From Rubrivivax sp. (lineage in GTDB: Bacteria > Pseudomonadota > Gammaproteobacteria > Burkholderiales > Burkholderiaceae_C): 64,000 nt of DNA. Made by a program: the position numbers and the translations under genes. The stretch spans positions 1 to 64,000 of the forward strand of contig SEFA01000026.1 of assembly GCA_004210455.1 (NCBI GenBank), written 5' to 3'. The notes beneath the pieces were generated by a model. That model was not told where the DNA came from and searched no databases. It saw only the letters and a list, made by a program, of their open reading frames with translations. Below, piece by piece: positions 8,969 to 18,010 of the stretch (position 1 is the stretch's first letter; each line of letters opens with the position of its first letter).

Positions 8969-11904
8969 GCGCGCCGCTGGCCTTCGGTCCGTTCGTGCTG
9001 CTGCCCGATCGGCAGGTGCTGCTGCACGACGATCAGCCGGTGCGCATCGGCGGCCGCGCGCTGGAGATCCTGCTGCTGCTCGTCCAGCGTCCGGGCGACG
9101 TCGTCAGCAAGCGCGAGCTGATCGAGCGCGTCTGGCCCGGCGCCGCCGTCGGCGACGGCAACCTCAAGGTCAACATGACCGTGCTGCGGCGTGCACTCGG
9201 CGACGGCCCGAACGCCAGCCGCTACATCGCGACGGTAACGGGGCGGGGCTATCGCTTCGTCGCGCCCGTTCAGGCCGGCGAGGCCGCCCTTCCATCGCCT
9301 GCGACCGCGTCACCGCCTGCGACCGCGTCGCCAGGTCCGGACGCGGCGGTCGCGGCGGCCGCGCGGGCCGCCGCCGCGCCGCGCCGCGACAACCTGCCCA
9401 CGCGCGGCTCCCGCGTCTTCGGCAGGACGGACACGATCGCCGCGATCCGCAAGGACCTCGACCGCTCGCGGCTGGTGTCGCTGGTGGGCGCGGGCGGCAT
9501 CGGCAAGACCACCGTGGCGCTGGCCGTGGCGGAGCAGGTGCGCGACAGCTTCTCGCACGGCGTCTGGCTGATCGATCTGGCGCTGCTGAAGGACGGCGCG
9601 CTGGTGCCGGATGCCATGGCGACGGCGATCGCCACGACGATCGGTCTCAAGGCGCACTCGATGAACATGCTGGCGCCCCTGTGCGAATCGCTGCGGGATC
9701 GCTCGATGCTGCTGGTCCTCGACAACTGCGAGCACGTGATCGCTGCCGCGGCCGCCTGCGTGAACCGGATCCTGGCGGAGACGACCGGCGTGCGTCTCCT
9801 GGTCACGAGCCGCGAACCGCTGCTGGTGAGGGGCGAACGCGTCCGCCGCCTGCCCGGCCTGGCGGCGCCGGCCGCGTCCGACCACCTGAGCGCGGCGCAG
9901 TCCCTGGCCTTCCCGGCGATCCAGCTTTTCGTCGAGCGCGCGACCGAGCGGATGGAATCGTTCGCGCTCAGCGACGGCGACGCGCCGCGCGTGGCGGAGA
10001 TCTGCCGCCGGCTGGACGGCCTGGCGCTGGCCATCGAATTCGCCGCGACGCGCGTCGATGCCTTCAGCGTCGGCGGGCTGCTGCGGCAGCTGGACGACCG
10101 CTTCAGCCTGCTGCAGGGCCGACGTGCCGGACCGGAGCGGCAGCGGACGCTGACGGCGACGCTGGACTGGAGCTACGGCCTGCTGTCGGAGGCCGAGTCG
10201 GCGCTGCTGCGCGCGGTGTCGGTCTTCGCGGGAGGCTTCGACGGCGAAGGCGCCGCGGCCGTCGCGGGCGTCTCACCGGAGGCCGCCGCCGAGGGGCTCT
10301 CGCATCTGGCGGCCAAGTCGCTGCTGGCGTCCCACCGCGATGCGTCCGGCGTGGGCTACCGGCTGCTGGAAACCACGCGCCGCTACGCCACGGCGCGTCT
10401 GCGCGCGGCGGGCGAGGAGGCGGACATCCGTCAGCGCCACGCGCGGCAGGTCTGCGCGACGCTGGAGCGCGCCGGCGACGAGTGGGCCAAGCGCCCCGCC
10501 GGCGAATGGACCGCCGCCTACGGCGGCGTCATCGACGACCTGCGCGGCGCCCTGGACTGGACCGGCGCCGACCCGGCGCAGCGGTCCTTGCGGATCCGCC
10601 TGACCGTGGCAGGGCTGCTGCTCTGGAACCACTTCTCGCTGACGGCCGAGTGCCGCCGCCATGCCTCCGCGGCGGTCGAGGAACTCGAGGCCGCCGGGCT
10701 GACGGGCACTGCCTTCGAGATGAAGCTCAAGCTGTGGCTGGGCGGCTCGCTGATGTTCACGGCCGGGCTGCATCCGCAGGCGATGGCCGCTTCCCGCCGC
10801 GCGCTGGCGATCGCGCAGCAGCTCGGCGACTCGGACCACCACCTGCGCTGCCTGATCATGATCGGCATCCATCAGCTCTTCACCGGCGCGCACCGGGAGG
10901 GCCTGCGCACGCTGGAGGCGTTCATCAGCGTCGCCGCGCGCAGCGACGTGTCGGTGCTGCCCGAGGGCGAGGTGCACGTCGGCATCGGCGAGCTCTTCCT
11001 CGGACGGATCGACAGCGCCCGGCGCCGGCTGGAGAACCTGCAGCGGCGCGACCTGCGCTACTTCGGCTCGTATGTCGTGCGCTACCTGTCCGACCCCGTC
11101 ATCCTGGTGCGCAGCGTGCTGAGCCAGGTGCAATGGCTCAACGGTTCGGCGGACGCGGCGCTGCGCACCGCCGAGGTCGTGCAGGGCAATGCGCGGTCGC
11201 TGGGCCACGAGCTCTCACTGAACAACGTCCTGTCCTACCTCTGCCCGGTCTACTTCTGGAGCGGGGCATACGAGCGCTGCGAACAGTGCGTGGCCCTGCT
11301 GGAGGAGCACGTGACGCGCAACGGACTGGTCGCGCGGCGGCCGGTCGCCCGCTTCTTCCGCGCGGCGCTGCTGCACGTGCGAGGCGACCCGCCAGGTGAC
11401 GGGGCCGGCGTCGCGTCCGGAGCCGCGCCTGGCGCTTCCACGGCCGCCATCGACGGACTCCGCGCCGCCATCGAGGACTTCCGGGCCATCAACCACCACG
11501 CGCGCATGCCCTACTACCTGAGCGTGCTGGCGCAGGCGCTGGCCGATCGCGGCCGGCTGGACGAGGCGCTTGCGACCCTGATGTCGGCGCGCGAGGTGGC
11601 GTCGGCGAACGAGGAGGGCTGGTGCCTGCCCGAGGTGCTGCGCGTGCATGCGGCCGTCGAGCAGGCCCGGGGAGATGTCGACGCTGCGGAGCGCCTGCTC
11701 CGGGAGTCGATGGCGATGTCGTCGGCCAACGGCACCTTGGCCTGGCGGCTGCGCGCGGCCACCGACCTCGCCGCGCTGTGGCGGACGACATCGCGGATCG
11801 AGGAAGCGCGGGTGCTGCTGCAGGGCGCGCTCGGCGAGTTCAGCGAGGGATTCGGGACCCGCGACCTGCGCGTCGCCGCCGGGCTGCTGTACGCGCTCGG
11901 CTGA
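8965..11904 (+). CDS. Full-length OmpR-type winged-helix / NB-ARC-like STAND regulator with helical repeats (copy D)
   Basis: 979-aa complete version of the family. The winged helix is at about 5-102, followed by an Ala/Pro linker, the NTPase with Walker A GAGGIGKTT at about 175-183, Walker B LLVLDNCEHV, VTSREPL and GLALAIEFA, and a C-terminal TPR-like helical region from about 470 to 979. STAND proteins of this type typically bind an inducer through the repeat region, oligomerise with ATP and then activate transcription; the inducer here is not apparent. The ATG overlaps the stop of copy C (ATGA), so B, C and D look like one translationally coupled unit. Confidence 0.88.
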   Translation: MSAPLAFGPFVLLPDRQVLLHDDQPVRIGGRALEILLLLVQRPGDVVSKRELIERVWPGAAVGDGNLKVNMTVLRRALGDGPNASRYIATVTGRGYRFVAPVQAGEAALPSPATASPPATASPGPDAAVAAAARAAAAPRRDNLPTRGSRVFGRTDTIAAIRKDLDRSRLVSLVGAGGIGKTTVALAVAEQVRDSFSHGVWLIDLALLKDGALVPDAMATAIATTIGLKAHSMNMLAPLCESLRDRSMLLVLDNCEHVIAAAAACVNRILAETTGVRLLVTSREPLLVRGERVRRLPGLAAPAASDHLSAAQSLAFPAIQLFVERATERMESFALSDGDAPRVAEICRRLDGLALAIEFAATRVDAFSVGGLLRQLDDRFSLLQGRRAGPERQRTLTATLDWSYGLLSEAESALLRAVSVFAGGFDGEGAAAVAGVSPEAAAEGLSHLAAKSLLASHRDASGVGYRLLETTRRYATARLRAAGEEADIRQRHARQVCATLERAGDEWAKRPAGEWTAAYGGVIDDLRGALDWTGADPAQRSLRIRLTVAGLLLWNHFSLTAECRRHASAAVEELEAAGLTGTAFEMKLKLWLGGSLMFTAGLHPQAMAASRRALAIAQQLGDSDHHLRCLIMIGIHQLFTGAHREGLRTLEAFISVAARSDVSVLPEGEVHVGIGELFLGRIDSARRRLENLQRRDLRYFGSYVVRYLSDPVILVRSVLSQVQWLNGSADAALRTAEVVQGNARSLGHELSLNNVLSYLCPVYFWSGAYERCEQCVALLEEHVTRNGLVARRPVARFFRAALLHVRGDPPGDGAGVASGAAPGASTAAIDGLRAAIEDFRAINHHARMPYYLSVLAQALADRGRLDEALATLMSAREVASANEEGWCLPEVLRVHAAVEQARGDVDAAERLLRESMAMSSANGTLAWRLRAATDLAALWRTTSRIEEARVLLQGALGEFSEGFGTRDLRVAAGLLYALG

Positions 11905-11952
11905 GCGGCGCGGGCCGCGGGTCGATGGTCGAGGGTCGCGGACCCGGCGGCC

Positions 11953-12942
11953 TTACTTCGCCTTCACGTTGCGCTTCAGGAAGTCGCGCATCAGCTCGGC
12001 GATCCGGGCGCCTTCTTCCTCCAGCGCGAAGTGGCCGGTGTCGAGCAGGTGCAGCTCCGCCTTGGGCAGGTCGCGCAGGTAGGGATGCGCGCCTTCGGCG
12101 GGGAAGATCTTGTCGCCCTTGCCCCAGACGATCAGCATCGGCGGCTGATGCTTGCGGAAGTAGGCCTGCCACGACGGGTACAGCGGCGGGTTGGTGCCGT
12201 AGCTGTAGAACATCTCGAGCTGGATGTCCTTGTTGCCCGGCCGGTCCATGTAGAACTGGTCGGTGGCCGCGGCGTCGGGGCTGATGTGCGTCGCGTCCCG
12301 ATAGCCTTCCGAGTACTGCCACTTCGTCGCGCTCAGTTCGAACAGGCCGCGCAGCTTGTTGCCGTTGGCGACGGACTTGTCGGCCCAGTACGCCTTGGCC
12401 GGCACCCAGAACGGGTTGTCCAGGCCTTCGTCGTAGGCGTTGCCGTTCTGGACCACGATCGCGCTGATGCGCTCCGGATGCGCGGCCGCGAGGCGGTAGC
12501 CGATGGGCGCGCCGTAGTCCTGCACGTACATCGCGTACTTCGTGGCGCCGACGGCCTCGGTGAACTTGTCGATCACCTTGGCCAGGTTGTCGAAGCTGTA
12601 CTGGAACTTGTCCATCGGCGGCATGTCGCTCTGACCGTAGCCCGGATAGTCCGGCGCGATCACGCGATACCGGTCGGCCAGGCGCGGGATCAGGTTGCGG
12701 AACATCTGCGACGAGGTCGGGAAGCCGTGCAGCAGCAGCAGCACGGGCGCATCCTTGGGACCGGCCTCGCGGTAGAAGATGTTGAGACCGTCGACCTTCA
12801 CGGTGCGATAGCTCACCGCCGCGGAGGCGGCGACGTTGTCGCCCTTGGCGGCGGCGGTGGTTGGAGCGGCATGGACGGCGTGCGGCGCGAAGGCCAGCAG
12901 CATCGAGGACGCCAGGAGCCAGGCGTGGGTGGAGTGCTTCAT
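11953..12942 (-). CDS. Exported alpha/beta-fold hydrolase with Asp nucleophile (epoxide hydrolase / haloalkane dehalogenase type)
   Basis: 329 aa. A signal peptide is visible (about residues 1-25, ending VHAAP), so the protein is probably periplasmic. The core has the [10 protein letters not shown] oxyanion motif and the nucleophile elbow VQDYGAPIG with Asp rather than Ser. It ends with [12 protein letters not shown] supplying the catalytic His. Asp at the elbow is the mark of epoxide hydrolases and haloalkane/haloacetate dehalogenases; the substrate cannot be told from sequence. Two more Asp-nucleophile exported relatives lie at 18011-19120 and 61741-62712. GGGGA about 7 nt before the ATG supports the start. 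Confidence 0.85.
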   Translation of the reverse strand: MKHSTHAWLLASSMLLAFAPHAVHAAPTTAAAKGDNVAASAAVSYRTVKVDGLNIFYREAGPKDAPVLLLLHGFPTSSQMFRNLIPRLADRYRVIAPDYPGYGQSDMPPMDKFQYSFDNLAKVIDKFTEAVGATKYAMYVQDYGAPIGYRLAAAHPERISAIVVQNGNAYDEGLDNPFWVPAKAYWADKSVANGNKLRGLFELSATKWQYSEGYRDATHISPDAAATDQFYMDRPGNKDIQLEMFYSYGTNPPLYPSWQAYFRKHQPPMLIVWGKGDKIFPAEGAHPYLRDLPKAELHLLDTGHFALEEEGARIAELMRDFLKRNVKAK

Positions 12943-13014
12943 GAGAGTTCCCCTCAGGGGTGGATGAAGTCCCCCGAGGGGGACGGAAGAAACGCGGAAG
13001 ACAGAACGGAGGAA

Positions 13015-13050
13015 GGGGCGGCAGGAGGAGCGGCAGGAGGAGCGGCAGGA
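13015..13050. repeat. Short tandem repeat, about 12-bp GCGGCAGGAGGA units
   Basis: About three copies of a 12-bp purine-rich unit lie in the 130-bp gap between the isochorismatase stop (13073) and the start of the exported hydrolase (12942), in the upstream region of the latter. Confidence 0.6.
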
Positions 13051-13072
13051 AAGACGGAAGGACCGGTGTCGA

Positions 13073-13726
13073 TCAGCCTTCGGTCGCGCCGAACATCGCG
13101 TTGGCGTAGGCGATGCCCACGCCGTACGCGCCGGCGAGCTGGCGCGCGATGCCGGTGGTCAGTTCGTAGGTCTCGGCGCGACCCCAGTCGCGCTGGAGTT
13201 CCAGCAGGTACTGCAGCGAGGTCATCGGCTGCGCGCCGGCCTGCACCATGCGGGCGACGGCGCGCTCGTGCGCCTCGGTGGTGACGTCACCGCAGGCGTC
13301 GGTCAGCACGCAGACCTCGAAGCCCTGTTCCAGCGCGGACAGGGCCGGACCCACGATGCACACCGAGGTCCACAGCCCCGCCAGCACCACGCGGGGCTGG
13401 CCGATGGCGTTGATGGCGCGGATGACGTTCTCGTCTTCCCAGCAGTTCATCGTGCTGCGGTCGATCAGTTCGTGGCGGGGGAAGGCGTCGGTGACCTCGT
13501 CGAACATCGGGCCGGAGAAGCTGCGCGCGGCGACCGTGGTGAGGAGGGTCGGCACCTGGAAGCCGGCGGCCGCGCGCGACACCAGGGCCGTGTTGTTGCG
13601 CAGGCTGAGGCCGTCGATGGACTGCGTGGCGAAGGCCATCTGGGCCTGGAAGTCGATCAGCACCAGGGTGTGATTCGACGGCGTGATCAGGCGGGATGCA
13701 GGACCGGCGTGAGCGGTGAGGGACAT
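13073..13726 (-). CDS. Isochorismatase-family cysteine hydrolase (YcaC-like)
   Basis: 217-aa cysteine hydrolase. The catalytic Asp sits in [12 protein letters not shown], and the nucleophile Cys in [19 protein letters not shown], the usual elbow of YcaC-like enzymes. Lengths and motifs parallel the second copy at 25049-25714. The open frame extends much further upstream, but homology and AAGGAGA 6 nt before it pick the ATG at 13726. That ATG lies inside the 3' end of the LuxR regulator gene (40-nt same-strand overlap), so the two are probably cotranscribed and coupled. The natural substrate is unknown. Confidence 0.87.
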   Translation of the reverse strand: MSLTAHAGPASRLITPSNHTLVLIDFQAQMAFATQSIDGLSLRNNTALVSRAAAGFQVPTLLTTVAARSFSGPMFDEVTDAFPRHELIDRSTMNCWEDENVIRAINAIGQPRVVLAGLWTSVCIVGPALSALEQGFEVCVLTDACGDVTTEAHERAVARMVQAGAQPMTSLQYLLELQRDWGRAETYELTTGIARQLAGAYGVGIAYANAMFGATEG

Positions 13727-14505
13727 GGGTTCTCCTTGGAGACGGTGGGCGTTGCGGGATGAGCTTCCAGTCTCGACATCGGCGGTCGCGGCGCCAACGT
13801 TCTTGCGGCCATGAGCGACCTGTCCGTTCGGACAGGTGCGGGGTCGCTGGGGGCCGGCCGCGTGAGCAGGCCGCGTTCGGCGGCGATCCACAGCGCCTCG
13901 GTGCGGCAGCGCGCGCCGAGCTTGGAGAACAGCGTGCGCATGTGCGCCTTGATCGTGCCCACGGAGATCGCCAGCGAGCGCGCCATCTCCTTGTTGCTCT
14001 GGCCGCGCAGCACCAGCGAGAGCACCTCGCCTTCGCGCAAGGTCAGGCAGGGCTGGCCCAGCGTGTCGGCCAGGCGCAGCGTCGCGGCCGCGCAGAGATG
14101 GCGGTGACCCGCGGCCACCGCGCGGGTGGCGCGCACGATCTCGTCGACGCTGCAGCTCGCGAGCAGCACGCCGCGCACGCCCGACGCCACCGCGGCGCGC
14201 ACGTCGAGCTCCTGGCCGTCCATGGCGACGATCAGGCGCTGCGGCCAGAGAGTCGCGACGGGGCCGACCGGGCCGATGGACCCGATGGACCCGATGGATC
14301 CGTTGGGGGCCACCACGGGCCGGAGCGCGCGCTCCGGGTCGAGGATGAGGACGTCCGGCGCGCGCGGGGGATCGCGCGCCGGATCCGTCCCTTCGAACGG
14401 CGGTCTCACCTCGAATTCCGGCCACGCGCCGAGGATCTGACGAAGCCCCGCTTCGACGACCGGTAGCTCGTGGGACAGCTCGATCACGATGGATCTGACG
14501 GACAT
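13687..14505 (-). CDS. LuxR-type regulator with atypical receiver domain
   Basis: 272 aa. The N-terminal part is receiver-like, with an Asp in VLILDPERAL, but the usual N-terminal acidic pair and the conserved Lys motif are not recognisable (GVLLAS in place of GYLLK). The LuxR helix-turn-helix is clear (LTLREGEVL, SNKEMARSLAISVGTIKAHMRTL). A Gly-Ser-Ile repeat encoded by 14272-14303 interrupts the receiver. The C-terminus runs about 50 residues past the DNA-binding domain, into the isochorismatase gene. ATG 14505 has GAGGAG 8 nt upstream and is preferred over a TTG 15 nt earlier. Related regulators lie at 15286 and 21182. Confidence 0.8.
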   Translation of the reverse strand: MSVRSIVIELSHELPVVEAGLRQILGAWPEFEVRPPFEGTDPARDPPRAPDVLILDPERALRPVVAPNGSIGSIGSIGPVGPVATLWPQRLIVAMDGQELDVRAAVASGVRGVLLASCSVDEIVRATRAVAAGHRHLCAAATLRLADTLGQPCLTLREGEVLSLVLRGQSNKEMARSLAISVGTIKAHMRTLFSKLGARCRTEALWIAAERGLLTRPAPSDPAPVRTDRSLMAARTLAPRPPMSRLEAHPATPTVSKENPCPSPLTPVLHPA

Positions 14506-14533
14506 CGCAGTGCTCCTCAAGCGGGTCGTGGAC

Positions 14534-15001
14534 TCAGAGACCGAGCTCCGTCAGACCGGGGTGGTCATCGGGCCGGCGGCCGAGGTCCCAGCGGAACAGC
14601 CGCGCGCTCTCGTCGATGGGCAGGTCGTTGATGCTGGCGTGGCGGTGGGCCATCAGGCCGTTGGGCTCGAACGCCCAGTTCTCGTTGCCGTAGCTGCGAT
14701 GCCAGGCGCCGTCGGCGTCGCGCCATTCGTAGGCGAAGCGCACGGCGATGCGGTGCTCGTGGAAGGCCCACAGCTCCTTGATCAGGCGGTATTCGGACTC
14801 GCGCTGCCACTTGGCGGTGAGGAAGGCCTGCACCTGTTCGCGTCCGCGCGGGAATTCCGAACGGTTGCGCCACACGGTGTCGACCGTGTAGGCCAGCGAA
14901 ACGCGCGCGGGATCGCGGGAGTTCCATCCGTCCTCGGCGGCGCGCACCTTCTGCAGGGCGGTCTCGAGGGTGAAAGGCGGGAAGGGCGGTCGTTGTTCCA
15001 T
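14534..15001 (-). CDS. DUF1348 / SnoaL-like (NTF2 superfamily) protein
   Basis: 155-aa single-domain protein. Its features match the DUF1348 branch of the NTF2/SnoaL fold: [13 protein letters not shown] near the N-terminus, [40 protein letters not shown], and a C-terminal R[16 protein letters not shown]. Such proteins are small cone-shaped alpha+beta barrels, often of unknown substrate. It lies just upstream of, and on the same strand as, the LuxR regulator (28-nt gap), so an operon with the regulator and isochorismatase is likely. Its promoter region carries one of the GTTAA-type elements (15086-15101). Confidence 0.87.
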   Translation of the reverse strand: MEQRPPFPPFTLETALQKVRAAEDGWNSRDPARVSLAYTVDTVWRNRSEFPRGREQVQAFLTAKWQRESEYRLIKELWAFHEHRIAVRFAYEWRDADGAWHRSYGNENWAFEPNGLMAHRHASINDLPIDESARLFRWDLGRRPDDHPGLTELGL

Positions 15002-15072
15002 GAAGGTCTCCGGCGGGTTGCGGTGAGACCAGTATGGAAGTGGAGCGGCCGTTCAATGCGGCCGAGGGGGCG

Positions 15073-15101
15073 GTGTCTCACCCCGTTTGACCACGATTAA
15101 C
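15073..15101. promoter_or_regulatory. GTGTCTCAC + GTTAA-type element (site B)
   Basis: GTGTCTCAC at 15073-15081, a 4-nt spacer, then TTTGACCACGATTAAC at 15086-15101. The same composite (9-mer, 4-nt spacer, related 16-mer) recurs 117 bp downstream at 15190-15218. Read toward the DUF1348 gene, the 16-mer is GTTAATCGTGGTCAAA, 15 of 16 identical to the site at 19235-19250. Confidence 0.45.
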
Positions 15102-15189
15102 CGGAGCCGCGGGCGGCGCATCGAAAAGAGGCGCGCGGGAAGATCGACGCCGCGGAAGTCCGATGAAAACGGGCATCACGGCGTTCGCC

Positions 15190-15218
15190 GTGTCTCACGG
15201 TTCTTAACCGCAACTAAC
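15190..15218. promoter_or_regulatory. GTGTCTCAC + GTTAA-type element (site C)
   Basis: GTGTCTCAC at 15190-15198, a 4-nt spacer, then CTTAACCGCAACTAAC at 15203-15218. It lies 67 nt upstream of the LuxR-type gene at 15286. It is a direct repeat of the composite at 15073-15101 and close to the element before STAND copy B (4640-4655). Confidence 0.45.
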
Positions 15219-15285
15219 TCGACGACGTCCGGCGCAGCGACGACCATGACTGTCAGTCGTGCAAAGGCACGAGCAGGAGTGAATC

Positions 15286-15927
15286 ATGGTTCGTGTCCAG
15301 TCCGGTCTCCCGAGAGTCGCCATCGATCACGAGGAACCGCTCCTCGCGATGGGCCTTCGTGCCGTGCTCCAACGCGCGAACACCGTGCAACTGGTCGATC
15401 CCGCGCAGGCGCGCGGGGAGCTCCCGGTGCAGGTGCTCGTCACCGACTGGTCGCAGGGCGTGCAATGGCTGTCGATGGATCGCGCCGATCCGGCGCGGGC
15501 CGGCAGCGTCCTGGTGGTGTCGTCGCAGGCGCGCGAGCAGCCGATGCTGTCGGCCCTGCGCCGCGGCCTGGGCGGCGTGCTGCTGGCGTCGGGCACCGAG
15601 TCGGAGCTGTTGCACGCGGTGGCGTCGCTCGCCGCCGGCCGCAGCTACGTCTGCGCCGAGGTGGCGCAGCGCGTGGCCGCCAACTTCTCGCGTGAGCCGC
15701 TGACCTGCCGGGAGGAGACAGTGCTGCAGCTGCTCGCGCGCGGGCAATGCAACAAGTCCATCGCGACCAACCTCGGCATCGCGCCGGGCACCGTCAAGAG
15801 TCACGTCAAGGCCATCCTCGGCAAGCTCGCGGCGTCCACGCGGACCGAGGCCGCGAGCATCGCCGCGGAACTCGGCATCGTCGAGTTCACCCGGTCGCCG
15901 CGGTTCCAGCTATCGTCGTTGAGCTGA
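15286..15927 (+). CDS. LuxR-type regulator with atypical receiver domain
   Basis: 213 aa. A receiver-like N-terminus (RVAIDHEEPLLAMGLRAVL) keeps an Asp at VLVTDW but lacks the standard acidic pair and the conserved Lys (GVLLASG). The LuxR helix-turn-helix is intact (LTCREETVLQLLARGQ, NKSIATNLGIAPGTVKSHVKAIL). It is transcribed away from the DUF1348/LuxR/isochorismatase operon. No partner kinase is adjacent, so phosphorylation-independent action is possible. The 16 nt to the PNPOx-like gene suggest cotranscription. Confidence 0.85.
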   Translation: MVRVQSGLPRVAIDHEEPLLAMGLRAVLQRANTVQLVDPAQARGELPVQVLVTDWSQGVQWLSMDRADPARAGSVLVVSSQAREQPMLSALRRGLGGVLLASGTESELLHAVASLAAGRSYVCAEVAQRVAANFSREPLTCREETVLQLLARGQCNKSIATNLGIAPGTVKSHVKAILGKLAASTRTEAASIAAELGIVEFTRSPRFQLSSLS

Positions 15928-15943
15928 TCACCAGGAGCCTGTC

Positions 15944-16621
15944 ATGGGACGAGCCTTTTCAGACCTCATGTTCACGCCAGGCGTGCGTGAGGTGCAGACC
16001 GAGCACGGGAGCCGCGAGCACTACGCGTCCTTCGACGACCTGCCGGACCGGCACGATGCGTTGACGCCGCGCGAGGCGCAGTTCATCGCCGAGGCCGACC
16101 ACTTCTTCCAGGCGACGGTGAGCGAGACGGGCTGGCCCTATGTCCAGCACCGGGGCGGTCCCAAGGGGTTCCTGAAGGTCATCGACGCGCGCACGATCGG
16201 TTTCGCGGACTTCCGCGGCAACGTGCAGTACCTGAGCGTCGGTTACCTGCGGAGCGACGACCGCATCTCGATCATCCTCATCGACTATCCCAGCCGGCGC
16301 AGGCTGAAGCTGATCGGCCGGGTGCAGCTGGTCGAGATCGGCGAGAGCGCGCAGGGCGACGCGGCCATCGACGCGGTCAGCGATCCCGCGTATCCCGCGG
16401 TGGTCGAGCGCGCCTTCCTGATCCGCATCGAGGGCTGGGACTGGAACTGCCCGCAGCACATCACGCGGCGCTACACCGAGGCTGAGGTCGAGACGCGGAT
16501 GGCGCCGCTGCGCGCGGAGGTGCTGGCGCTGAAGAAGCAGGTGAGCGAGTTGACGGCCGCTGCCTCGAAGGAGGCGTCCGCGCCGACGCAGACGCAGACA
16601 CCGACGGACCGGCCGGTCTGA
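15944..16621 (+). CDS. Pyridoxamine 5'-phosphate oxidase-like flavin-binding protein
   Basis: 225 aa with a split-barrel PNPOx-like core: LTPREAQFIAEADHFFQATVSETGWPYVQHRGG, then GFLKVIDARTIGFADFRGN and the LIDYPSRRRLKLIGRVQL strand region typical of FMN-binding PPOX family members. The C-terminal 40 residues form a short helix and a Thr/Pro/Gln-rich tail. Function beyond probable flavin binding is unknown. CAGGAG lies 7 nt before the ATG. It follows the LuxR regulator on the same strand. Its stop codon lies in a CTGA tetranucleotide repeat. Confidence 0.82.
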   Translation: MGRAFSDLMFTPGVREVQTEHGSREHYASFDDLPDRHDALTPREAQFIAEADHFFQATVSETGWPYVQHRGGPKGFLKVIDARTIGFADFRGNVQYLSVGYLRSDDRISIILIDYPSRRRLKLIGRVQLVEIGESAQGDAAIDAVSDPAYPAVVERAFLIRIEGWDWNCPQHITRRYTEAEVETRMAPLRAEVLALKKQVSELTAAASKEASAPTQTQTPTDRPV

Positions 16622-16640
16622 CTGACTGACTGACTGACTC
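16617..16640. repeat. CTGA tetranucleotide repeat
   Basis: About six tandem copies of CTGA cover the stop codon of the PNPOx-like gene and the first bases after it. Copy-number change would leave the reading-frame end in place because the first TGA is the stop. Confidence 0.75.
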
Positions 16641-16752
16641 AACCCACACTGCGCCGGGGCGTGCTGCGCACAGTCGACGCCGCGTCGCGAATCCTATTGC
16701 CGTCCGCGCGTCTCTTGTCACCGAGGACTGTTCCTCGCTGAAGAGATCGTCA

Positions 16753-17808
16753 ATGTCAGACAGAAGAAGCTTCCTGGCCGCCGGCGTCGCCACCGCGGCC
16801 GCCGTCGTCCCGCTCGCACCGACGGGCGCGGGGGCGGCCGCCACCGCCACCGCCACCGCCACCGCCGTTGCGCGAGCCACCTCCGACATCGCCGCCCGCG
16901 TGCCGGACGGCCTGAACCCCGTGGGGGTGCGCACGGCCGGCGTGCGGCTGGTGCCGGTGGTCGGCGGCAAGTACAAGGTCTGGACCCGGCGCGTGGGCAG
17001 CGGCAAGACCAAGATCCTGCTGCTGCACGGCGGCCCGGCCTTTTCTCACGAGTACCTGGAAGCGATGGCCGCCTTCCTGCCCGAGGCGGGCTACGAGATC
17101 TATTTCTACGACCAGCTCGGCGTGAACAACTCCGATCAGCCCGAGGATCCGGCGCTGTGGACCCTGCCGCGTTACCTGGAGGAAGTGGAAGAGGTGCGGC
17201 GCGCGCTCGGGCTGGATCAGTTCGTGCTCTTCGGCCATTCGTGGGGCGGCGTGCTGGCGATGGAGTACGCGTTGAAGCATCCGCGGGCGCTCAAGGGCCT
17301 GGTGATCTCCAACATGGTCGCCGGCATGAAGGCCTACCTGAAGCGCGTCAACCATCTGAAGGAGACCTTGTTGCCCGCGCCGCTGCTGCAGCGGGTCAAC
17401 GCGCTGGAGGCGGCCCGCGACTTCGAGAACCCGGACTACGAGCGGATCATCCTGGAGCACCTGTATTCGAAGGTCATCTGCCGCCTGGATCCGTGGCCGG
17501 ATGCGTTGATGCGCAGCTTCAAGCATCTGAACAAGGCCATCTACGTGCAGATGCAGGGCCCGAGCGAGTTCGAGGTCAGCGGCAACCTGAAGGACTGGGA
17601 GCGCTGGGACCAGCTCAAGGACATCCGCACCCGCACGCTGCTGCTCGGCGCGCAGCACGACACCATGGATCCCGAAGACATCCGCCGCATGGCGCGGCTG
17701 ATGCCGAACGCGAAGGCGGCGATCTGCCCGAACGGCAGCCACCTCGCGATGTGGGACGACCAGGCGGTGTACTTCGACCACCTGCTGCGCTTCCTGGCCA
17801 CGCTCTGA
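16753..17808 (+). CDS. Exported proline iminopeptidase-type alpha/beta hydrolase
   Basis: 351 aa. The N-terminus has a Tat-like signal (SDRRSFLAAGVATAAAVV), then an Ala-Thr repeat encoded by 16838-16866. The hydrolase core has HGGPAFSHEY, nucleophile elbow GHSWGGVLAMEY (Ser), and a C-terminal GSHLAMWDD carrying the His. HGGP plus GxSxGG is the pattern of the S33 proline iminopeptidase/tricorn-associated family. The likely role is hydrolysis of small peptides or amides in the periplasm. The upstream gap (16640-16752) shows no clear regulatory element. Confidence 0.84.
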   Translation: MSDRRSFLAAGVATAAAVVPLAPTGAGAAATATATATAVARATSDIAARVPDGLNPVGVRTAGVRLVPVVGGKYKVWTRRVGSGKTKILLLHGGPAFSHEYLEAMAAFLPEAGYEIYFYDQLGVNNSDQPEDPALWTLPRYLEEVEEVRRALGLDQFVLFGHSWGGVLAMEYALKHPRALKGLVISNMVAGMKAYLKRVNHLKETLLPAPLLQRVNALEAARDFENPDYERIILEHLYSKVICRLDPWPDALMRSFKHLNKAIYVQMQGPSEFEVSGNLKDWERWDQLKDIRTRTLLLGAQHDTMDPEDIRRMARLMPNAKAAICPNGSHLAMWDDQAVYFDHLLRFLATL

Positions 17809-17835
17809 GCCGTCCCACTTCCACGGCCGCCGACC

Positions 17836-17966
17836 CTCACCCCCACCCTCTCCCGCAAGCGGGAGAGGGAGTCCGACCGGCGCTCTTCTCCCCCCCCTTT
17901 CCCCTTGCAGGGAGGCATTCTTCTTACGCCTCTCCCGCTTGCGGGAGAGGGCAGGGGTGAGGGGCG
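17836..17966. repeat. Pair of inverted REP-like palindromic repeats
   Basis: Copy 1 has CCCTCTCCCGC at 17846-17856 and its reverse complement at 17859-17869, preceded by CCTCACCCCCA. Copy 2 is inverted: CCTCTCCCGC at 17929-17938 and its complement at 17941-17950, followed by GCAGGGGTGAGGGG. Such CTCTCCCGC/GCGGGAGAG elements are common dispersed intergenic repeats in high-GC Proteobacteria. Here they separate two convergent genes and may also act as transcription-stopping hairpins. Confidence 0.75.
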
Positions 17967-18010
17967 CGCGCAGCGCGCGGGGTCTAGGCAGTCATGCGGC
18001 GCCGGTCGGA

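Noticed and set aside
13073-14425. 450-codon frame as a long isochorismatase fusion
   Set aside because: The N-terminal half is an off-frame reading of the LuxR gene. A strong Shine-Dalgarno and homology place the start at 13726.
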